Shown here: piece by piece, positions 57,001 to 64,000 of the stretch
Layout: each line of letters begins with the position of its first letter
How positions within the stretch are numbered: position 1 is the stretch's first letter
The notes under the pieces: model-generated
What the model saw: the letters and a program-made list of their open reading frames with translations, nothing else
The model's database searches: none
Told to the model about the DNA's origin: nothing
Source of the DNA: Rostratula benghalensis
Taxonomy: Eukaryota > Chordata > Aves > Charadriiformes > Rostratulidae
Direction: 5' to 3'
Assembly: GCA_013399305.1 (NCBI GenBank)
Contig: VXAI01000098.1
Span: forward strand, 1,120,559-1,184,558
DNA: 64,000 nt
Made by a program: the position numbers and the translations under genes

Positions 57001-57400
57001 CTGTAAGGAACATGAAAGCACAAAGTGGATAAATAGGCTCCTCTGACATGATTGGGCACATCTCTGAGTGTTTATGGCAGAGAACAGATATTTAGATATT
57101 TACAGGGAATATGTTTAGTCGGTGCCAAACCCTAGGTTTTGCTGTCAGAAAAAACAAACACAAGCACCGAAACTTGTCTTCAAATGGAAATCTGCACAGA
57201 AGAGAGCGATTTCCCCATCAAACCAGTTTTATTAGATATAAATATCTAATTATTTGTATCAAGTGTTGGGTTGCCAAAGACTTTACATGCAACTTTTATA
57301 TCATGTGTAGGAGTCTTTATATTAAAATACCCATGTATCTGCATATATATAGATGTGAATCTGATTTGAATGTAATCTGAAATATTTTTGCTTTTTCTCC
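57001..57400. promoter_or_regulatory. AT-rich block with 20-bp inverted repeat
   Basis: AT-rich sequence with repeated AGATATTT words near 57087-57102, a perfect inverted repeat ATTAGATAT-AA-ATATCTAAT at 57231-57250, and ATATATAGATGTG further on. No open frame resembles a protein. It may be a conserved regulatory element or simply AT-rich intron. Confidence 0.25.
57231..57250. repeat. Perfect inverted repeat, 9-base arms, AA centre
   Basis: ATTAGATAT at 57231-57239, AA, then its exact reverse complement ATATCTAAT at 57242-57250. The flanking bases do not extend the pairing. Confidence 0.9.
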
Positions 57401-57443
57401 TTTTTCCTGGATTTTTAAAATAAAGATAAAAAAGGGGGAAAAG

Positions 57444-57458
57444 AAAAAAAAAAAAAAA
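57444..57458. repeat. Poly(A) run, 15 A
   Basis: Fifteen consecutive A following GGGGGAAAAG, at the left edge of a second inverted repeat. It could be the tail of an old retroposed sequence, but no element body or target-site duplication is visible. Confidence 0.85.
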
Positions 57459-57477
57459 GAGAGAATAAATTCTCTCT
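57458..57477. repeat. Perfect inverted repeat, 9-base arms, AA centre
   Basis: AGAGAGAAT at 57458-57466, AA, then ATTCTCTCT at 57469-57477. It has the same arm length and the same central AA as the inverted repeat at 57231-57250. Confidence 0.9.
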
Positions 57478-57699
57478 CAGTTTGTAGGAATTTTCCTGGC
57501 CTTGAACACCTACCACTCCAGTAAGGTTATTAACAAAACACTTGCACCTCTGAATTTTCAAGCAGGCTTTCCTCCTCGATCGCTTTTCTAACACCTCTTC
57601 AGTGCTCTTCTTGTAATTTTGTAAATGTACATTCATGAAAAACACATTCCAAACACACTCCAGACTCACCAAAGCCCATCCTTCCAAAGATCAGAACCA
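57478..57699. other. Unique sequence, nothing recognised
   Basis: Ordinary mixed sequence. The minus-strand open frame across it ends in Phe/Leu/Ser low complexity derived from the poly(A) run and is not convincing. Confidence 0.45.
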
Positions 57700-58135
57700 A
57701 TAAAATCAGTAAACATTGCCAACACTACATACAAAACTCACACGTAATACAGAGAGTATGTATCTTAAAACACACAAAATCCTTATGACTCAAGCCCAAA
57801 CTCCTACACTGGCCCCACAAAGAAACAACATACACAAATCTACATACATACACACTATATGGGCATATGCCCACACAACAAACACCAAGACAGAATAAAA
57901 ACACACACAAGCAGCTTGATAAACACACACATCTCACCCATACATACATTACCTACCCAAACCACAAAAAACAGAGCCTAAATATAAACTCCTCCCCAAC
58001 AATACACAAACATCCCCCAAAAACACACCACGCACCCAAAACGCCTGCCAAGTATAATCACAAATACACACAGCAAATACCTTCTTCAAAACACACAACT
58101 CATCAGAGGCAGCCTACTAACTACAGAAAAAAGGA
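57700..58135. repeat. G-poor A/C-rich tract (degenerate CA/CATA-type simple sequence)
   Basis: The plus strand is strongly A+C. By hand count only 21 G occur in the 300 bases 57781-58080, while CACA, CATACATA and CCCAAAA words abound. No exact period persists, so it looks like an old, decayed simple-sequence repeat rather than an active microsatellite. It contains the perfect 14-base palindrome TGGGCATATGCCCA at 57860-57873, which holds 4 of those 21 G. Open frames through it encode Thr/His/Asn/Lys low complexity and are not genes. Confidence 0.75.
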
Positions 58136-58203
58136 GCTCAATGTGTATATTTAAAGGTTCAACACTTTATGTCAGCTTTTTATTTCTAAAGAGTGGGGAA
58201 AAT

Positions 58204-58260
58204 GACAGACAGACAGACAGGGAGGGAGGGGAAGGAGAGACTGGGCAGGAGGCGATGGGG
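58204..58260. repeat. (GACA)4 microsatellite and purine tract
   Basis: Four GACA units plus G at 58204-58220 run into a GGAGGGAGGGG-type purine stretch up to about 58265. Confidence 0.85.
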
Positions 58261-58265
58261 AGGAG

Positions 58266-59254
58266 GAAAATGGAAGTTGCCTTGTGGGGAAGAATATGGA
58301 TCAGGCTGTCATCTGGAGACCCATCTTCATCCAGAATTAATGCACTAAAGTTCTTTGTTTTTACTCTAAATGGTTTTAAAGAGACAGCAAAAGCTGTGCT
58401 CTGGATGCCGGGCATGCAGGTACCTTGGCTGGCTGAGGCACTTTGAAACTGCAAAGGCAGCAGGTTTGGCATTTTGAGGCCAAAGCAGAGAACCTGGGCA
58501 CACACTGGAGAACCTGGACTATGTCGGAAGGAGGGAGGTGGTTTTTTTCAGACTGCTACATGTCCTAAAAAGTTGAACCCATAAGGTCTCTCCTGGCACC
58601 CACCCAACGGGGAGCACACGGCACAGCCGCCCACTGCCCTGTCAGCAGCTGTGTCCTAGAGGGACACGGGGAGAGGGATCAGCGCTGGGATCCCCTGCTC
58701 CGAGCAAGGGGAAGGCAGAGAGCAGCAGGGGAGAGCTGCGGGACGCCGCGGGGAGGGCGGGCACAGCACAGCTCTGCCATGGATGTGGGGCTCAGACGGG
58801 AAGTCTCTGAGGCACAGGAGCAGGCGGAGAGGAAGATGCTGTGGGGAGAGCGAAACCTGTCGCTGCTTTCGAGGGGCACGTTCTGCCTCCCTCAGTGCCG
58901 GGAGGCACCTGCAAAGCAGCCCAAGCCAGCGAGAGGCCGGTGGCACCGCGGGGCGAATGCTGTGAGTTGCCTGGGGAATGGCTCCCGGGGCCTCGCACCG
59001 ACACTGGGAAGAGCAACCTTTGCTTCTACCCCCTGCACTCCCCAAACCGCACACCGTCCTCAGCACCAAACCCTGGAGGAATGGAGGAGCTGTGTGCTGA
59101 CACCCACCCCCCCATACCTCCTCCCTCGCGAGAATCAATACATCCCTACCTCCGTCTCCCCTACCCCGGGGGGGGATGCTATGGTTGGGGCGGGGGAGGA
59201 AGAACTGAGAGCAAACAACAGCAACAGGAACAGAGTTGAGCCATTTCAATTATT
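58266..59254. other. GC-moderate region with rejected long open frames
   Basis: Unique sequence, GC-richer from about 58600 to 59050 with scattered CpGs. It holds the longest open frames of the unique region: 197 codons on the minus strand (59249 down to 58656) and 194 codons on the plus strand (58779 to 59363), antisense to each other. The plus frame starts in a good Kozak context (GCCATGG at 58776-58782) but runs into Phe/Lys low complexity from the T17 run. Neither matches a family I know. G8 at 59168-59175. Confidence 0.45.
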
Positions 59255-59267
59255 CATATGCCAGATG
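59255..59267. promoter_or_regulatory. Two adjacent E-box words
   Basis: CATATG at 59255-59260 and CAGATG at 59262-59267, next to CAATTATT. CANNTG is the bHLH consensus; tandem E-boxes beside a homeodomain-type word are common in enhancers, but chance is likely too. Confidence 0.2.
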
Positions 59268-59283
59268 GATTCTTTTCCTGCCC

Positions 59284-59337
59284 TTTTTCTTTTTTTTTTT
59301 TTTTTTGCTACAAAAATAAAAAAAAGGGGGGTGGGGG
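59284..59337. repeat. T17 run followed by A-rich and G-rich homopolymers
   Basis: T5-C-T17 (T17 at 59290-59306), then an A-rich run ending at 59325, then G6-T-G5 at 59326-59337. Low complexity only. Confidence 0.85.
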
Positions 59338-59514
59338 AGAGAGCACTGATGTTTGGGGATTGAAGGGAGGAAAACATATTTTCCCCAAAACAAAGTGCAG
59401 AAAAGAGAGGGGAAAGCCCCAGCATACCCATCTCTGTGTGAGGAGACCACAGGGAGTGCGAGAGTTTCCACTTGCTGGGGAACTTACAAATGACTGATCT
59501 TTTATTTTAGACAC
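59338..59514. other. Unique sequence, nothing recognised
   Basis: Short mixed-composition spacer between two low-complexity regions; no feature seen. Confidence 0.4.
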
Positions 59515-59662
59515 ACAGAGCGAAGTAGAAGGAGAAAGTGCACACAAAAAAAAATTAAGAGAGAAAGAAAAAGGGAAAGAGGGATGGTGACAGAGAGAGA
59601 AAGGGACACAGAATGAGAGAGAGAGAGAGAGAGACAGCAGAGAGAGAGGGAGGGGGGCAGGC
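59515..59662. repeat. Purine-rich low-complexity tract with (GA)10
   Basis: Mostly A/G on the plus strand with GAGAAAG, GAAAGAAAAAGG and (GA)10 at 59615-59634, ending in AGAGAGAGGGAGGGGGG. The minus-strand open frame through it owes its Ser-Leu repeats to this tract. Its motif content differs from the GGAGAA array and it lies 12 kb away. Confidence 0.85.
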
Positions 59663-59670
59663 AGAAGAGG

Positions 59671-59850
59671 GCTTTGACCTTCTGTGAAGGATATAAAAAA
59701 TCCAGCAGCCTCAGGGGACACCCAACTATCTAGCATATTGCTGTTAAAATGTCTGCAAAATTTAATACACTTGGCATGCCATCTAATCAGTCCTTGGAAA
59801 CCACGGTTTTTCTCCCTCCTGCACTGCAACTGTCTCAGACCTCCAGCATT
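59671..59850. promoter_or_regulatory. AT-rich block, candidate regulatory element
   Basis: It begins with TTTGACCTTC (nuclear-receptor half-site on the minus strand, AAGGTCA) and a TATA-like TATAAAAA at 59692-59699. It continues with GCATATTGCTGTTAAAATG, AAAATTTAATACAC, the palindrome TGGCATGCCA at 59772-59781 and CTAATCAG. It is an AT-rich island with no open frame of merit. Motifs are visible, function inferred. Confidence 0.28.
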
Positions 59851-59952
59851 TGGGGATGAGGTTGGCTATTTCTAGAGATGACAGAAAGTTTGGTGCATGC
59901 ACACAGGGTAGGTTGGGGGTTTAATTTTTTGTGTTTCATTTGCCCTGGTTTT

Positions 59953-59961
<9 letters not shown>

Positions 59962-59987
<26 letters not shown>

Positions 59988-59992
59988 TGGGG
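59962..59992 (+). repeat. T10-G16-T-G4 homopolymer block (G-quadruplex-prone)
   Basis: Ten T at 59962-59971 are followed directly by sixteen G at 59972-59987, a T, and four G (59989-59992). Long G runs can fold into G-quadruplex on the plus strand and are also frequent sites of sequencing error, so the length is uncertain. Confidence 0.85.
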
Positions 59993-60046
59993 AGAAGCAA
60001 ACAGCTGTCATTCTCCCTTCTTAAAAAGCAAACTTTGTCCAGATTC

Positions 60047-60310
60047 CTGCTGCTGGACGTGCAGGGTCCGAGTGCCTCGTGCAGGCAGAGGAGCACGTGT
60101 GCAGACAGACGTGATGGACGGGAGGGGACGGACGGAGAGATGGGAAGCCCCGCGGCAGGAGCACCCAGGGGTGCCAAGGGGAGCCGGCACAGGCACACCC
60201 CGCCAGCGCCCGCCCGCGTGTGCCCGCGCTGCAGGTGCGCTCCCGCTGCAGGCCAAAGCTCGCGCACGCCTGCCCGCACCTCCCGGCGGCGTGGGCACAC
60301 TCACCACAGG
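60047..60310. promoter_or_regulatory. CpG-island-like segment
   Basis: By hand count about 27 CpG dinucleotides occur in roughly 255 bases of clearly GC-rich sequence, close to what base composition predicts, whereas the surrounding DNA is CpG-depleted. Clusters include CCGCGG, CCCGCGTGTGCCCGCG, CTCGCGCACGCC and CCCGGCGGCGTGG. In vertebrates such segments usually mark promoters or germline-unmethylated regulatory DNA. Open frames here on both strands are Arg/Pro/Ala-rich by composition and are not supported as proteins. A first non-coding exon or an orphan island is possible. Confidence 0.45.
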
Positions 60311-60313
60311 GAA

Positions 60314-60348
60314 GGGGCTGGGATGGGGGGGAAGGGGGGGGGAGAGGG
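60314..60348 (+). other. Strong G-quadruplex motif at the edge of the CpG-rich segment
   Basis: Five G runs with very short loops: G4 (60314-60317), G3 (60320-60322), G7 (60325-60331), G9 (60334-60342) and G3 (60346-60348), with loops of CT, AT, AA and AGA. This satisfies the usual G3+N1-7 rule comfortably. Confidence 0.75.
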
Positions 60349-60457
60349 TGAAACCAGCCTGAGGATGGGGCGGCACTTTGGTGCCGACGCTCCTTATTGA
60401 AAGGGACAAGCTGCCTACACCGCCGCACAACAGCAAAGGAAACAGCTCTCGGGGGAA

Positions 60458-60472
60458 AACAACAACAACAAC
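60458..60472. repeat. (AAC)5 microsatellite
   Basis: Five AAC trinucleotides followed by AAAAAG. Confidence 0.9.
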
Positions 60473-60740
60473 AAAAAGCCCCAACCCTCAGAAGAACAAA
60501 TACACCCAGCACTTGTTACCTCTGCAAATGTCTGGCAGGAGCTCAGTGGGTTCAGGATGACAAAAACAGCTGGGGAAAGAGTTTCCAAGCCAGGTGGGAG
60601 AAGGCCGCCCTTTCACTCCTTGAGGAAGGGGATGGAGGAGCCGGTGCGGAGCGTGGCACAAGTCAGGTGCCTCCAGCTGTGCCAAAACAGTCAGCAAAGA
60701 GCTCAAGATAGGATCAGGCTCGCCAGGAGGTGTGGAGGTT

Positions 60741-60756
60741 GATGACCTTGGTCATC
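60741..60756. promoter_or_regulatory. Nuclear-receptor-like palindrome
   Basis: GATGACC-TT-GGTCATC is a perfect inverted repeat with 7-base arms. Read on the minus strand it contains CCAAGGTCA, which fits the extended half-site YCAAGGYCA used by NR5A (SF-1/LRH-1) and ERR receptors. A perfect palindrome around such a half-site is suggestive, but a single 16-base site is weak evidence. Confidence 0.3.
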
Positions 60757-61399
60757 CAAAGAGGAGTCCCTGAGTGGCGAGGGCAAGCACCAGCTCTAAG
60801 TGCAGGGCACAGGCTCTAACACGGAGGTGCTGCAGGGGCCCTGCTGCAGATGGGACCTGGGCCAGCTGATTCAGGCATGTGGACATCCAACCTCCTGCCT
60901 GGGCAGCCTCGGCCACATGGACCACAAGGGGAAGACAATAATCCAGGGCCCTTCTCCGTGAGGAAAGCAAGAGAGGAGCTGAGCAAAGGGCTGAGACACC
61001 AGGCAAGGAGGGAACTAACCCCACAAACACCCTGAGACCCCGGAGCAGAACAGGCACGGCTGCTCGCAGACGGGCTTGTCCTGCAGCTCAGGTTCTTCCC
61101 AGCCCGCTGGGACTATGTCATGGGAAAACCATCCACAACTTGGAACAAACAAACCTTTTGGCCCACTGAAGATGGGGCAAAAAGGCTCCTGGGTCTTCCT
61201 TTTCTCTGCAGAAGGGGATTAATGGGAACGAAAGTGGAGAAGAAAGCACAAAGGCAGTGAACAGCACTTGGAATTATCAGCAGAGGAAGAGAAAGTAGTG
61301 CTGGGCCACTGAGGGGATAGGAAAGGGCATGGATTCACAGGACCACGGGGAAAGGACATGAAAGTTTAAACCAAGACACAGCTCCCAGATCCTACCCAG

Positions 61400-61540
61400 C
61401 TCAATCAAAACTTTGTTCAGTAAAAAAGTTAATTGCTGAGGAACCAAATAAAAGAAACCCCACAGGCTGAAAACTGCTCAGAGTCTTTAATTAGCCAAAA
61501 AACCTAAGCGGTTACAGGAAAATGAGAGTGTAAGAGGGGA
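61400..61540. other. A-rich unique stretch
   Basis: A-rich plus strand with AAAAAAGTTAATTGCTGAGG and CTTTAATTAGCC; possibly regulatory, but weaker than the other AT-rich blocks. Confidence 0.25.
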
Positions 61541-61864
61541 TCCTGAGGGAGTACTTATGCTACTCCCCCTTCTCTCCTTCATCACCAAAAAGCCCAGGGT
61601 AAGGCCATGGCAGCAGCCTCTTTGATAGCAGATTTGGGAAAAGCATTTGGGGTTGGTTTCTTTTTGCTGTCCAGAAGATGGGAGCCTCAGCCACTGAAAC
61701 TCAAGATTTGAGTCAGGCAAGTACTAACCCTGGGGGCTCCAGACCCTTCCGTTCCACCCCACCCCACGCCAGATGCCTGCCAGAGACACAGGGAATGCAC
61801 TGAGACAGCTGGCTCTCTGGCCCCGTTAGGGCCAAGGAAAACGAATTGCCCCTAGGGCCCAACC
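61541..61864. other. Unique sequence, nothing recognised
   Basis: Ordinary mixed sequence; no repeat, RNA gene or convincing open frame. Confidence 0.45.
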
Positions 61865-61908
61865 CTCAAAAAAGGGGAGGAAAAAAAAAAAAAAAGAAAA
61901 AGAAAAAA
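61865..61908. repeat. A-rich low-complexity run (A15)
   Basis: CTCAAAAAAGGGGAGG, then fifteen A at 61881-61895, then AAAAG-type repeats to about 61908. It may be a retroposon tail, but no element body is recognised upstream. Confidence 0.85.
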
Positions 61909-62969
61909 GCTACAGGTTAGAAGCAGCTTGTTCTTAAATGTGCTGAAGGATCATCCAAACGCATTTACCCATTTCTGCTAAATTCCACCAAGAAATTCAG
62001 AGCTCTTCCTAATCCCCACACAGACAGGCACTGTCTAAACGGTCACATTCACAGGTGCCCAGTAACTTGCCAACCATTTCTTCTACTGCTTTAAGAAGAA
62101 AGCGAAGTGAAGATGAGAGAAGAAGTGCCTGAGTGGTTTAGCTCTTTTGCTGCCCCCACACAGGGTTCACACCTTGCCCCTTAATTCCTGCCCAAGGCAA
62201 CTGGACTGGGTTTGGAGTCTCACCCACGCAATTCTCCTTGCTCTCCCTTCTGCAAAAGGGCTTAAAATCCCTGCTGTGCCCTGAGCAGCCAGCTCACAGC
62301 CCTCCGTTCTATCCAGGCAACACACAGACCCGCCGTGTGTGCACGTGGGACAGAAGGACACACAAGCTGGATTCGGGGAACAAGAGCCAATGGCACTGGA
62401 GTATGTGACAATCCCTAGGAACTGATTACAGATCATGCAGCCATCCAAGCTCAGAGCTTGGTTTCATGCATGAAAACCAAAAAAAGACCCTCAAGAACAG
62501 CATTAAATGAAAAAGTAACACCTTATGGAGGAAGCTTCCAGCCCATCCTAATTTCCAGGCTGATTCCACCCTGCTCCAGCCTACCCCCTCCCCTGGGGCC
62601 TATCTAGCTGGGAAATCACAGACAATCAGGGAGGCTGTTCCAGCCAATTTCCTTCAGGGAACCTGCAACTTCCTCCTGGGACTGTCCTCCTGCTGGCTTA
62701 TTACTGCCTCTCAGAAGAAAGTGAGGGCCACAATCTTCTCCAGAACTGACTCTACTTTTTCTCTTCTCTGTGAGGCAGCACTGAGGGTCACAAATCTGAC
62801 ATGCCAGGTTTGGACAAAGGTAGCGAAGTGGAGGAGGGCTTGAAGAATGAGACTGGTAACGGCAGAAAACGTGGGTAAACACAGGCGTTATGAAGAGAGA
62901 GAGAAAAAGAGGGAGGTACTCCACCAGGCTGTAAATTCATATTTCTAATTACTTCCTCATGTTTTTCAG
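61909..62969. other. Unique region without a supported gene
   Basis: Mixed unique sequence with short unrecognised open frames on the minus strand. An IRF/PRDM1-like word GAAAGCGAAGTGAAG lies near 62099-62113. It contains the composite palindrome at 62445-62475. The last 60 bases are AT/pyrimidine-rich and resemble a 3' splice region. Confidence 0.45.
62445..62475. repeat. Two abutting perfect palindromes
   Basis: CCAAGCT-CAG-AGCTTGG occupies 62445-62461 (7-base arms, 3-base centre). The next base begins TTTCATGCATGAAA, a perfect 14-base palindrome at 62462-62475. They share no arms and have no bases between them. Confidence 0.85.
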
Positions 62970-63073
62970 CACTCCTCAGTCAAGTTTGATTAAAATTCCT
63001 TTCAAGGGAAGACGCTCCATAGAGAGAGCTGCAATGGAACAGGCAGCTCATGGAGTTTGCAAAATTGCTAGAG
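62970..63073 (+). other. Exon-like segment with plausible splice signals (speculative)
   Basis: TTCTAATTAC (branch-point-like) is followed by a pyrimidine-rich stretch and TTTTTCAG ending at 62969. At the far end CTAGAG is followed by GTGGGT at 63074. The 104 bases between have one stop-free frame beginning at 62971, about 34 residues, not similar to any protein I know. It could be an exon of a coding or long non-coding transcript, or a chance arrangement. Confidence 0.15.
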
Positions 63074-64000
63074 GTGGGTGTTAAGTGCAATAGTTTGGGA
63101 GCTAGGTACAGATCACCTCCCCCACCCCGTAACACGGCCGCGTGTCCCATGAGAAGTTACCCTTCAGACATGGAATGTCAGTTCAGGTCTACCTGTTCTT
63201 CTACTGTCAGGGTACAAAATAGGACACGGCTCCCATCCTTCATCCCTCAGACACCGAGCTGCCATGAGACAGCTTCCACAATAATCTCCTTCCTAACTGG
63301 CAGAGAGGGTGGTCCCAGGAGCATTTAAGAACTTCCTATGAAACATATGCCTCAGCAGATGGGGGAAGCTTATGATCCCTTCCACCTACACATCTCTTAG
63401 GCAGGGGCTAGTCTTCTCCACAGTAAAAAGCAAAGACCTCACATTCCCATTTGGTTATTCAAAGGAGAGAAAGCCTGAGATGTGGCAGGCACCAGTAATT
63501 TATGGGTAACAGAGATCCTTCCACAAGTATAAGAAAGAGCATAGCGACAGAGCAGGAGGAAGGCCACTTTTATCACTTCAGTCCCAAGAAGCCTTGGCAC
63601 CATCCTTACACGGTGCCAGCTCTCACTAGGCAGGGGTGGTCTTCCCAGTGGACAGAAAGGTTTAACAAAGCTGCCTCGGGAATATTTCCAGGAACAGCGT
63701 CAGGATGAAAAGCTCAGAGGTTTTTCCTCAGAATCCATCCCCTCACTAACTCACGGTTACTGGATGCACAGGGTATTTCCCTCCTATCCATTCCCTCTCT
63801 TCCTGCTCACTCTAAGAATCTTTATTGCCTACAGTAAGACAGCTCCTAGGCTGCTGGGTCCCCTCAATGTTCTCTGTCCATCTACAGACAAGATGTTCAT
63901 CCAGTGCTACGGCCAACTCCCAGCTGCATCTCTCACTCTCTGAGCCCTTCCAAGCCCCGAGGAGAAAGGGTTACAGTGATCCTGCTCTGCCAAGCTCCCT
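63074..64000. other. Unique region, nothing specific recognised
   Basis: Mixed unique sequence to the window end. Short open frames on the plus strand are unrecognised. No repeat, RNA gene or clear regulatory cluster was seen. Confidence 0.5.

Larger units (their letters stand above)
60349..61399. other. Unique region without a supported gene
   Basis: Mixed unique sequence with a short (AAC)5 repeat and a nuclear-receptor-like palindrome, both listed separately. Open frames are at most about 100 codons and unrecognised. Confidence 0.5.

Noticed and set aside
57444..57458. Processed pseudogene or SINE tail at the A15 run
   Set aside because: No recognisable gene body, internal promoter boxes or target-site duplication flank the run; the same holds for the A15 run at 61881-61895.
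57867..58154. 95-codon plus-strand frame rich in Thr, His, Asn and Lys
   Set aside because: Direct translation of the A/C-rich simple-sequence tract.
58656..59249. 197-codon minus-strand open frame
   Set aside because: Overlaps a 194-codon plus-strand frame, is rich in Leu/Pro/Arg/Ser/Cys as expected from GC-rich DNA, and shows no domain, splice support or similarity I recognise.
59692..59699. TATA-box-like TATAAAAA
   Set aside because: Lies in a generally AT-rich block next to a GA tract and has no downstream gene.
59308..59829. 173-codon minus-strand open frame
   Set aside because: Its core of Ser-Leu repeats and Phe runs is simply translated GA/CT and poly(A)/poly(T) low complexity.
59872..60512. 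Several 140-163-codon open frames on both strands
   Set aside because: All owe their length to the scarcity of stop codons in the GC-rich CpG segment and to homopolymer runs; they overlap in five frames and none has a domain.
62099..62113. IRF/PRDM1-type element GAAAGCGAAGTGAAG
   Set aside because: Only partially fits the GAAANNGAAA spacing rule and lies in a purine-rich stretch where such words arise easily.

Overview
The window looks like vertebrate, most likely avian, nuclear DNA. The best taxonomic clue is a short minus-strand fragment at about 53379-53472 that reads like the 3' end of a bird CR1 LINE. Draft-assembly marks (one N at 47446, a 25-N gap at 55081-55105) and intron/intergenic-type sequence with many microsatellites also fit a eukaryotic genome assembly. 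I see no bacterial or phage gene, no CRISPR array, and no protein-coding gene that I can defend.

Layout. Bases 1-47543, three quarters of the window, are one homopurine array. From base 1 to 47377 it has an exact 59-base period: nine GGAGAA hexamers plus one GAGAA pentamer, exactly 803 periods with no phase drift at any checkpoint I compared. From 47378 to 47543 it becomes plain (GGAGAA)n with one N, then ends abruptly in unique sequence. The array contains no T on the plus strand. It therefore has no stop in any of six frames and no ATG, and it is not a gene. Perfection over 803 copies is not what a natural satellite normally looks like, so an assembly loop or a gap-filling artefact must be considered first.

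From 47544 to 64000 the sequence is unique. It alternates between moderately GC-rich stretches of no visible function and compact AT-rich blocks (about 47905-47975, 48230-48620, 49490-49710, 50261-50480, 52745-52915, 54880-55010, 55721-56095, 57001-57400, 59671-59850). These blocks are dense in homeodomain, POU-octamer, RFX-like and bHLH-like words, and resemble the conserved non-coding elements found around vertebrate developmental regulators. That is an inference from composition and motifs; the target gene cannot be named from this window. Other features are a CpG-island-like segment with an adjacent strong G-quadruplex motif (60047-60348), a G-poor A/C-rich tract (57700-58135), several perfect inverted repeats, one exon-like segment with plausible splice signals (62970-63073), and assorted microsatellites.

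No genes act together here. If the AT-rich blocks are real enhancers, the window is regulatory desert or intron flanking an expanded or mis-assembled GGAGAA array.
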